Origin: Fluviicola sp.
GTDB taxonomy: Bacteria; Bacteroidota; Bacteroidia; Flavobacteriales_D; Crocinitomicaceae
Assembly (NCBI RefSeq): GCF_030151805.1
Contig: NZ_JASLCN010000095.1
Coordinates: 1 to 6,159 of the forward strand
DNA length: 6,159 nt
Direction of reading: 5' to 3'
The notes beneath the pieces are model-generated. The model was not told the DNA's origin, ran no database searches, and was given only the letters and a program-made list of their open reading frames with translations. A program made the position numbers and the translations under genes. This document shows positions 1-6,000 of the stretch, one piece after another (position 1 is the stretch's first letter; every line of letters begins with the position of its first letter).

Positions 1-708
1 CTGACACAGGGAATCGGAGAATCCTTTTTAGCCGAACGCATAGAAGATTGGGAAAACCAATTGCGCGAAGAAGGTTTGGACCTGGCTTACCTGCCTTCTC
101 CGGGAATGGTGAAACTGCGCATCAGTTCCAGTACCGGCGACCAGGAACGGGTGAATTATTTCGGGTCTTTATTAAAGGAAATGATTCCGGCTTATGTATA
201 TGGTGAAGAGGAAGAGACTTTGGCGGAGGTTGTAGGGAAGCTTTTAGAGGAGCGAAAAGAAACTGTCGGAACGATTGAAAGCTGTACAGGAGGAGCTGTT
301 ATGGCGAAGCTGACAAGCATTTCCGGTTCGTCGGCTTATGTGCTTGGAGGTTTGATTACTTATAGTAATGAGTTGAAGACGAAATTGGCGCATGTGCAGG
401 AAAGTACTTTGGAACGTTTCGGAGCTGTTTCGGAGGAGACGGTTTTTGAAATGGCTTCGGGTGGAAAAGTGGTTTTGGGAACAGACTGGGCGATCTCCGT
501 TTCGGGAATTGCGGGACCGCTTGGCGGAAGTGAAGAAAAACCGGTTGGAACCGTTTGGATTGCAATTGACGGACCGGAGAGAAAAATTTCCAGAAAATTT
601 CTTTTCGGGACGGACAGACACAGAACAGTCCAAATGACCGTGTTGACGGCTCTAAATTTGTTGCGCTGCGAAATTTTAGGAATAAATATTGAAAAAAAGA
701 ATGATTAA
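1..708 (+). CDS. cinA: CinA-like protein, C-terminal part (NMN amidohydrolase domain); 5' end outside window
   Basis: Reading frame 1 is open from the first base, giving 235 residues that end at TAA 706-708. Family members are a little over 400 residues, so the N-terminal MoaB/MogA-like domain is mostly missing. Residues 1-65 (TQGIGESFLAERIEDWE, then LAYLPSPGMVKLR) match the family's linker and KH-like region. Residues 70-235 are a complete CinA C-terminal (PncC) domain: ESCTGG at 93-98 with the expected nucleophile Ser94, GGLITYSNELK at 116-126, GAVSEE at 141-146, the SGIAGP motif at 168-173, EKPVGTVW at 179-186, and a degenerate FxGDR-like motif FGTDR at 202-206. PncC domains hydrolyse nicotinamide mononucleotide to nicotinate mononucleotide and ammonia in pyridine nucleotide salvage; full-length CinA proteins may also have ADP-ribose pyrophosphatase activity. 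The protein is expected to be cytoplasmic. One oddity is Ser168 where most relatives have Thr in TGIAGP. A TTG at 61 could open a shorter frame, but the upstream residues are clearly CinA, so the gene continues to the left. Confidence 0.95.
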   Translation: MTQGIGESFLAERIEDWENQLREEGLDLAYLPSPGMVKLRISSSTGDQERVNYFGSLLKEMIPAYVYGEEEETLAEVVGKLLEERKETVGTIESCTGGAVMAKLTSISGSSAYVLGGLITYSNELKTKLAHVQESTLERFGAVSEETVFEMASGGKVVLGTDWAISVSGIAGPLGGSEEKPVGTVWIAIDGPERKISRKFLFGTDRHRTVQMTVLTALNLLRCEILGINIEKKND

Positions 709-710
709 TG

Positions 711-741
711 TTGCTTAATTGTTGGAATTTGCTTTTCTTTG
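711..741 (+). promoter_or_regulatory. Candidate Bacteroidota-type promoter for the rpmB-rpmG-DUF4295 unit
   Basis: TTG at 711-713 is separated by 20 bases from TTTCTTTG at 734-741, which matches the Bacteroidota -7 element TAnnTTTG at all fixed positions except the A. The TTG begins just after the cinA stop. Transcription would begin around 745-748 and leave a leader of about 30 bases before the rpmB ATG at 776. The spacing and location are good, but the match is short, so this is an inference. Confidence 0.4.
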
Positions 742-775
742 CACCCGCTTTTAGAATAAGGAAAAATAAAATACA

Positions 776-1012
776 ATGTCACGAGTTTGTCAATTAACAG
801 GAAAGTCGGTAATGGTAGGGAACAACGTTTCTCACTCAAACCGCAAAACAAAACGCAAGTTTTACCCGAACTTGTTAACTAAGAAGTTCTACGTACCAGA
901 AGACGATATGTATGTTACATTAAAGATTTCTGCGTCTGCGTTGAGAACAATTAATAAGAAAGGGATTTCTGCGTGTTTGAAAGAAGCACGTGAAAAAGGT
1001 TTTTTAAAGTAA
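776..1012 (+). CDS. rpmB: Large ribosomal subunit protein bL28
   Basis: Complete 78-residue basic protein beginning MSRVCQLTGKSVMVGNNVSHSNRKTKR. This is the canonical L28 opening: the TGK turn followed by the NNVSHSNRKTKR signature that contacts 23S rRNA. The middle (KFYVPEDDMYVTLKISASALRTINKKG, residues 37-61) and the Lys-rich C-terminus also fit, and the length is normal for the family. Only one cysteine (Cys5) lies in the N-terminal region, so the protein appears to be the zinc-free form. The start codon at 776 is preceded by an A-rich tract (AAAAATAAAATACA) with no useful Shine-Dalgarno sequence, as is usual in Bacteroidota. It is the first gene of the rpmB-rpmG-DUF4295 cluster, 67 bases after cinA and 47 bases before rpmG, and is probably expressed from the promoter candidate at 711-741. 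Confidence 0.97.
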   Translation: MSRVCQLTGKSVMVGNNVSHSNRKTKRKFYPNLLTKKFYVPEDDMYVTLKISASALRTINKKGISACLKEAREKGFLK

Positions 1013-1059
1013 ATCCGGATTCGGTCACAAAAGTGGTTCAATCATAAAGAATTAAGAAA

Positions 1060-1248
1060 ATGGCTAAGAAAGCAAAAGGAAATAGAATCCAGGTTATTTT
1101 AGAGTGCACTGAGCACAAAGAATCTGGAATGGCGGGAACATCCCGTTACATTACGATGAAAAATCGTAAAAACACTCCTGATCGTTTGGAAATTAAAAAA
1201 TTCAACCCGATCTTGAAGCGTTACACGGTTCATAAAGAGATTAAGTAA
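1060..1248 (+). CDS. rpmG: Large ribosomal subunit protein bL33
   Basis: Complete 62-residue basic protein. MAKKAKGNRIQVILECTEH, the segment SRYITMKNRKNTPDRLEIKK (residues 28-47) and the ending FNPILKRYTVHKEIK are characteristic of L33, which binds near the E site of the large subunit. Only one cysteine is present (Cys16) and the second CxxC pair is absent, so this is the zinc-independent form. The ATG at 1060 follows AATTAAGAAA, with no Shine-Dalgarno sequence. The gene is 47 bases after rpmB and 47 bases before the DUF4295 gene, consistent with one transcript. Just after the stop codon comes a perfect inverted repeat (1250-1269). A ten-base palindrome, AATCCGGATT, at 1012-1021 lies at the rpmB stop codon in the upstream gap. 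Confidence 0.97.
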   Translation: MAKKAKGNRIQVILECTEHKESGMAGTSRYITMKNRKNTPDRLEIKKFNPILKRYTVHKEIK

Positions 1249-1249
1249 G

Positions 1250-1269
1250 CAATCCGCCACTGCGGATTG
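1250..1269 (+). other. Perfect intergenic hairpin between rpmG and the DUF4295 gene
   Basis: CAATCCGC (1250-1257) and GCGGATTG (1262-1269) are exact reverse complements around a CACT loop, giving an 8-bp stem one base after the rpmG stop codon. It is followed by A/T-rich sequence but no continuous T-run, so it is a poor intrinsic terminator. A partial terminator, an RNA-processing or stability element, or a translation-modulating structure before the DUF4295 gene (ATG 27 bases downstream) are all possible. Confidence 0.6.
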
Positions 1270-1295
1270 ATTGATAATATTTAAAAAATTAAGTC

Positions 1296-1451
1296 ATGGC
1301 TAAGAAAGTAGTAGCATCCCTACAAAAAGGTGGAGGAAAAGAGCATACGAAAGTAATCAAGATGGTTAAGTCTGAGAAATCAGGTTCTTTCGCATTCAAA
1401 GAAGAGATTGTACACAACGATAAAGTTAAAGAGTGGTTTACTAAAGCCTAA
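1296..1451 (+). CDS. DUF4295 family small basic protein, probable ribosomal protein bL38
   Basis: An ATG at 1296 opens a 51-residue frame ending at TAA 1449-1451: MAKKVVASLQKGGGKEHTKV at the start, IKMVKSEKSGSFAFKEE in the middle, and KVKEWFTKA at the end. The sequence is strongly Lys-rich. Its opening, its length and its place between rpmG and ftsY match the DUF4295 family, which is confined largely to Bacteroidota. From memory, a protein of this family was modelled in the 50S subunit of the Flavobacterium johnsoniae ribosome and named bL38; I cannot verify that here. The sequence itself supports a ribosome-associated RNA-binding protein: high Lys content, no membrane segment, co-transcription with two ribosomal protein genes, and a strong terminator right after it. 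Its translation start region closely resembles that of rpmG (AATTAAG, then ATGGCTAAGAAAG). Small size makes it easy for gene callers to miss. Confidence 0.88.
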   Translation: MAKKVVASLQKGGGKEHTKVIKMVKSEKSGSFAFKEEIVHNDKVKEWFTKA

Positions 1452-1484
1452 TTCTTTAAAAGTTGTAAACGCGATATTGTTTTT

Positions 1485-1517
1485 AAACCTCGAATTATTT
1501 CGGGGTTTTTGTATTTT
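1485..1517 (+). terminator. Intrinsic terminator ending the rpmB-rpmG-DUF4295 transcript
   Basis: AAACCTCGAA (1485-1494) pairs with TTCGGGGTTT (1499-1508) around a TTAT loop. The stem is 10 bp with one G-U pair and is followed by the T-rich tract TTGTATTTTT. It lies 33 bases after the DUF4295 stop and 6 bases before the ftsY start codon. It should strongly limit read-through from the ribosomal genes into ftsY. Confidence 0.8.
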
Positions 1518-1519
1518 TG
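1512..1519 (+). promoter_or_regulatory. Possible -7 promoter element for ftsY inside the terminator T-tract
   Basis: TATTTTTG matches the Bacteroidota -7 consensus TAnnTTTG at every fixed position and ends 4 bases before the ftsY ATG. If used, transcription would start at or next to the start codon, giving a leaderless or nearly leaderless mRNA. No TTG is found at the usual distance of about 20 bases upstream; the nearest, at 1477-1479, is 32 bases away. T-rich tracts match this motif easily, so the call is weak. Confidence 0.25.
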
Positions 1520-1523
1520 AACT

Positions 1524-2480
1524 ATGGCATTATTTGGTTGGTTCTCCAAGGAGAATAAAGAAACACTCGATAAAGGACTTGAAAAAACAAAGGAAAGTTT
1601 TTTCGGTAAACTAACTCGTTCATTGGTTGGTAAATCCCGTGTAGATGATGAGGTTTTGGATGAGTTGGAAGAAATTCTGATCAGCTCCGATGTCGGTGTA
1701 AACACCACCTTGAAAATTATCGACCGGATCAACGAACGCGTTTCCAGAGACAAATACGTTGGAACGGATGAGTTGAACCGCGTTCTGAAAGAAGAAATTG
1801 CAAGTTTGTTATCTGAAAATGATACGGACGGGCCAACAGAATATCATATTCCGAACCACAATGGAAATCCGCATGTGATTATGGTTGTAGGGGTGAACGG
1901 AGTTGGAAAAACAACTTCGATCGGGAAATTGGCGAACCAGTTTAAAAAAGCAGGAAAAAAAGTAGTTCTAGGAGCTGCCGATACATTCCGTGCTGCAGCG
2001 GTTGATCAGTTGATTATCTGGTCTGAAAGAGTAGGAGTTCCGATCGTTCAGCAAGGAATGGGAGCAGATCCTGCTTCGGTTGCTTTTGATGCTTTAAGTT
2101 CTGCAAAGGCTCAGGGAGCTGACGTTGTGATTATCGACACTGCCGGACGTTTGCATAACAAGGTGAACCTGATGAACGAACTTTCCAAGATCAAGCGTGT
2201 GATGGAGAAGGTTGTTCCGGATGCACCGCATGAGATTTTATTGGTTTTGGATGGTTCGACCGGACAAAATGCCTTTGAACAGGCAAAACAATTCGCGCTC
2301 GCTACTTCATTGACCGGTTTGATCATCACAAAACTGGATGGTACGGCAAAAGGAGGAGTTGTGATCGGTATTTCGGACCAAATGAATATTCCTGTTCGAT
2401 TTATAGGTGTCGGAGAAGGAATTGAAGACTTGCAGGTTTTCCATAAAGAAGAATTTGTTTCGTCGATTTTTGGAGAATAA
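1524..2480 (+). CDS. ftsY: Signal recognition particle receptor FtsY (SRP GTPase)
   Basis: Complete 318-residue protein that docks SRP-bound ribosome-nascent-chain complexes at the inner membrane and exchanges GTP hydrolysis with Ffh. It has the short form typical of Bacteroidota: an amphipathic opening (MALFGWFSKENKE, likely membrane-binding) replaces the long acidic A domain of E. coli. The four-helix N domain follows at about 22-100, including SLVGKSRVDDEVLDELEEIL. The GTPase domain contains G1 GVNGVGKTT (123-131), the insertion-box/G2 segment DTFRAAAVDQL (153-163), G3 DTAGR (205-209), G4 TKLDGTAKGG (269-278) and the closing motif GVGEGIEDL (295-303). No key residue is missing. The ATG at 1524 is chosen because upstream sequence is the terminator and the opening residues fit the family. 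The gene is separated from the ribosomal cluster by that terminator and may depend on read-through or on the weak promoter candidate at 1512-1519. Confidence 0.97.
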   Translation: MALFGWFSKENKETLDKGLEKTKESFFGKLTRSLVGKSRVDDEVLDELEEILISSDVGVNTTLKIIDRINERVSRDKYVGTDELNRVLKEEIASLLSENDTDGPTEYHIPNHNGNPHVIMVVGVNGVGKTTSIGKLANQFKKAGKKVVLGAADTFRAAAVDQLIIWSERVGVPIVQQGMGADPASVAFDALSSAKAQGADVVIIDTAGRLHNKVNLMNELSKIKRVMEKVVPDAPHEILLVLDGSTGQNAFEQAKQFALATSLTGLIITKLDGTAKGGVVIGISDQMNIPVRFIGVGEGIEDLQVFHKEEFVSSIFGE

Positions 2481-2518
2481 TTGAAATCCAGTCATTTAAA
2501 TTCACTATTCACTAATTT

Positions 2519-2552
2519 TTGAGCCGGAAATATAATTAACAATCTATTTTAG
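2519..2552 (+). promoter_or_regulatory. Candidate promoter for the small membrane protein gene
   Basis: TTG at 2519-2521 is separated by 23 bases from TATTTTAG at 2545-2552, one mismatch from TAnnTTTG. The spacing is at the long end of what is accepted for Bacteroidota. The predicted start, around 2556-2559, would leave a leader of about 10 bases before the ATG at 2569. The call is weak and based on motif and position only. No clear terminator for ftsY is seen in the 88-base gap. Confidence 0.25.
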
Positions 2553-2568
2553 TGTTACTTATATCACC

Positions 2569-2919
2569 ATGGATTCAAACTCACTTAATAAAACCAATGC
2601 AATTATTTGTTATTGCACTTTGATAGGTTGGATTATTTCACTTGTCCAAGTTTCCTCAACTGAGGGGGAAGAGCGTAAATTTACGGCCTTTCATTTAAGA
2701 CAAATGCTTATTCTGATGCTTGTTGGAGCAGCAGTAAGTATTGTCGATACCATCTTGTTTTTTATTCCATTCATTGGTGTGATCCTGATTAATGTGATCT
2801 CGATCGTACTCTTTTTGGTTTGGTTAATGCTCCTTATTTCAGCTATTCGGGGTGAAAAAAAATATGTTCCGTTTATAGGTCAGGCAGGCGAGAGTATGCT
2901 TGGAGATATGTTTGAATAG
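2569..2919 (+). CDS. Small integral membrane protein, DUF4870/Tic20-like
   Basis: Complete 116-residue protein with three predicted membrane helices: about residues 10-28 (AIICYCTLIGWIISLVQ), 45-67 and 69-93. A short polar loop (STEGEERKFTAFHLRQ, residues 30-45) separates the first two. The pattern of helix, charged loop ending in F-H-x-R-Q, helix pair with a central IPFIG turn, then a C-terminal KKYVPFIGQAGE is that of the small DUF4870/Tic20-like proteins common in Bacteroidota; assignment to the exact family is tentative. No enzymatic motif is present. Members have no firmly established role in bacteria. The C-terminal tail (QAGESMLGDMFE) is probably cytoplasmic, given the positive residues (R94, K97, K98) after the last helix. 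The gene stands alone between ftsY and a protease gene, with gaps of 88 and 164 bases, so operon membership says little about its function. Confidence 0.8.
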   Translation: MDSNSLNKTNAIICYCTLIGWIISLVQVSSTEGEERKFTAFHLRQMLILMLVGAAVSIVDTILFFIPFIGVILINVISIVLFLVWLMLLISAIRGEKKYVPFIGQAGESMLGDMFE

Positions 2920-2920
2920 A

Positions 2921-2987
2921 ATTAAACATTGTTGATAAGTCAATGTTAATATTTAAACTCTAAAAGTTTGTCAATCAGCTTTTTTTT
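2921..2987 (+). terminator. Possible terminator region after the membrane protein gene
   Basis: Directly after the stop codon, ATTAAACATTG (2921-2931) can pair with CAATGTTAAT (2941-2950), 10 bp with one bulged A, around a nine-base loop. Further on, a weak AAAAGTT/AGCTTTT stem (2962-2968 with 2977-2983) runs into an eight-base T-run at 2980-2987. Both stems are A/T-rich, so termination efficiency is uncertain. Confidence 0.4.
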
Positions 2988-2997
2988 ACTATCATTG
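2968..2997 (+). promoter_or_regulatory. Candidate promoter for the M43 protease gene
   Basis: TTG at 2968-2970 is followed after 19 bases by TATCATTG at 2990-2997, one mismatch from the Bacteroidota -7 element TAnnTTTG. Transcription would begin near 3002 and leave a leader of about 80 bases before the ATG at 3084. The element overlaps the T-run of the possible terminator. Motif-based only. Confidence 0.3.
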
Positions 2998-3083
2998 GTT
3001 CGCTAAAACTAGAATTGGGTGCTCTAAATCAGTTATTTCCATTTAAGGATTAAGGGCATTCGTTCAAATGATAAAACTGCTTT

Positions 3084-6000
3084 ATGGAAACTAACGGAGT
3101 AAAACTACGTGCATTCGTCGCATGTTTGTTTTTCACGGTGCTCTCTTGTGGGGTATCGGGCCAAACAAATGGTGTAGTGCGGTGTTACACGGATGAAAAT
3201 GATGCGATTCTGCATGCCAACCACCCGGAATTAGAATCAAGTGCTCAATTTGAACAATGGCTTCAGTCGGAACTCAGTACTCCTGTTGCCGGAAAAATTA
3301 TCGGAGGAGTATACCAGATTCCGGTCGTTGTTCACGTGATTCATAACGGCGAAGCTGTTGGTTCTGGAACCAATGTCAGTTATGCCGCAATCCAATCACA
3401 GATTGACGTGTTGAATGAAGATTTTCGCCGCATGTTCGGAACAAACGGCTGGAATACAAACCCGGTTGGAGCAGATACTCAAATCGAATTTTGTTTGGCG
3501 AAAAGAAGACCGGACGGTTCTGCCTTTCCAAACGGAGAAAATGGTGTAAACCGGATCAACCGTTCTACAGCAAACTTCTCCACACCGCCTTATTCAACGA
3601 CCTATATTGATGCAACCATCAAAACGTATACTTATAATAACGGAACTCCGACAGCTACAAGAGGCTGGTCTCCGGATAAATACATGAACATCTGGTTGTG
3701 TAACATCAGCGGGGGAATCCTGGGATATGCGCAGTTTCCTCAATCACCGCTTGGTGGAATGGGTTGCGGAACTCCTGCTGCTGCGACGGACGGAGTTGTT
3801 TTTCTCTATAATTCAATCGGGAAAAGTTCTGTTACGGGATATCCCGCACCCTACAACCAGGGAAGAACTGCAACGCATGAAATCGGCCACTGGCTTGGAT
3901 TGCGTCATATTTGGGGAGATGGAAACTGTAGTGCAACGGATTACTGTAATGATACACCAACTGCCAATGCAGCGAATTATGGTTGTCCGACCGGGCAAAA
4001 CTCCTGTACGGCAGCACCTGATCAGGGACCGGATATGATTGAGAATTACATGGATTACACGGATGATCTTTGTATGAGCGTGTTTACCAACGATCAGAAA
4101 CAACGCATGAGGGCTGTGCTGGAAGGTTCACCGATGCGGGTTGCGTTAATCAATTCAGATGCCTGTACGCCTCCGAATCCGAGTGATGCTTCCGTGACGG
4201 ATGTGTTTGCACCGATCGGTGATAATTGTGCAGGCGCAATCACTCCAAGTGTGCAATTGAGAAATCGCGGTTCGAATAACTTAACCGCTGCGACAATTTC
4301 CTATAAAATAGATAACGGAACTCCGGTTACTTTCAGCTGGACCGGGAATTTGAGCCCGAATGCTTCCGCAACAGTTAATTTACCTGCATTTACGGCTACA
4401 CTGGGGACACATTCCTTCAGAGCTTATTCGACTTTGCCGAACGGAGTAGCAGATCCGTATGCGGTTTACGATACTTCGGGAATTGATTTTGTGGTTTCAA
4501 ACGGAATCATGCCGAATTATACGCAGGATTTCGAAGGTCAGTCATTTCCGCCGGATGTTAAGTGGCGCATTGATAACGTAAATGCAGATTGTTTTAAATG
4601 GTCTCCGGCTTCAGGAGTTTCTTCAACAGGAACTTTCACGAATAATATGGCGCAGGTTCCGTGTTATGGAAATAGCTCTACATCGAATGAAGATTTGTAT
4701 ACTCCGGTATTTTTATTGCCGTGCAATGCAACTGCGGCAACTTTGAAATTCGATGTGGCATACCGAAAACGTGTTGCGGCTTCAAACGATCAGTTGATTG
4801 TTCAGATTTCTACGGATTGTGGTGTTACCTGGACGAATGTTTACAGTAAAACAGGAAATACAACTCCGTATTTGTATCAAAATGCAACGATTCTTGGTAC
4901 GGAGTATTTCCCGACAGCAGCTTCCGACTGGCGAACAGAAACCATCAGTTTGATGTCGTATGTTGGTACAACTTCTAAAAATCTCCGGTTCCGTTTCAGA
5001 GGAGTTTCTGCAAACGGGAACAATATCTTTATTGATAACGTGAAGTTCGAAGGAACGACCCCCGGAGAGATTCAATTGACTTCCGCAGGACTTGAGGTTC
5101 TTGATGGCGGAGCTTACACGTTTGCCAATACGCAGGTCGGAGGATCGACAACTGCTACGTTTACGATCACGAATACCGGAACAACCAATTTGACCTTGAC
5201 GAACCCGATTACGGTAACCGGAACAGGATTTTCCCTGGGGACAGGTTTCGGAACAACAACCGTGACTCCTGGTTCTACCACGACTTTAACGGTGGTTTTT
5301 TCGCCGAATGCTGCCGGAAACTTCACCGGGAACATTCAATTCGGAACGAACGATTGTGATGAGGGAACGTATAATTTTGTGCTGAATGGTTTTGGAATCG
5401 TGAGTCCTCCGGTGGCGGATTTTTCGGCATCACAAACAACTATTTGCCAGGGATCTTCCATTACTTTTACCAACCTGTCTACACTTTCAACTTCTTATGC
5501 ATGGACTTTTACAGGAGGAACTCCTTCTACTTCCACGGCAACCAATCCAACAATAACATATAACACAGCCGGAACCTACGCGGTAACGCTTGTTGCAACG
5601 AATGCAAATGGTTCGGATACGGAAACAAAAACGGGGTACATCACCGTGATTTCATCTACAGCATCAGCTTTGCCATTGACGGAAGGGTTTGGAACAGCTA
5701 CTTTCCCGCCAACGGGATGGAGTATTCAAAATGCCAATAATTCCACTACAACCTGGGCGCGTTCAGCGACTGTCGGATTGACTCCGACTGCCGGAAATTC
5801 GATGTGGTTTGATAATTACCAGTTCAATGATGCAGACGATGATGTCGTGAGAATAAAACCGTTGATCTTTACGGGGTATTCTTCTGCTCAAATGGTATTT
5901 GATGTGGCCTATGCACGATACAATAATGCAAGTACGGATGGTTTGGAAGTGTTGGTTTCTACAGATTGCGGGTTGACATTTACGAGTGTTTACTCCAAAT

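Noticed and set aside
244..637. Several overlapping frames on both strands within cinA
   Set aside because: The cinA frame shows family motifs throughout, so these are chance open frames.
1408..1614. A + strand frame of 68 codons across the DUF4295 end, the terminator and the ftsY start
   Set aside because: It overlaps two well-supported genes and a terminator, and its product resembles nothing known.
3727..4103. Alternative frames on both strands across the zinc-motif region
   Set aside because: The + frame starting at 3084 encodes the clear HEIGHWLGLRH motif and Met-turn, so the other frames are not coding.
4782..5335. Minus-strand frames of 97 and 73 codons inside the protease gene
   Set aside because: They are antisense shadows of the jelly-roll and ASH regions. 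The Val/Pro-rich product of the second simply mirrors Thr/Gly/Asn-rich coding sequence.
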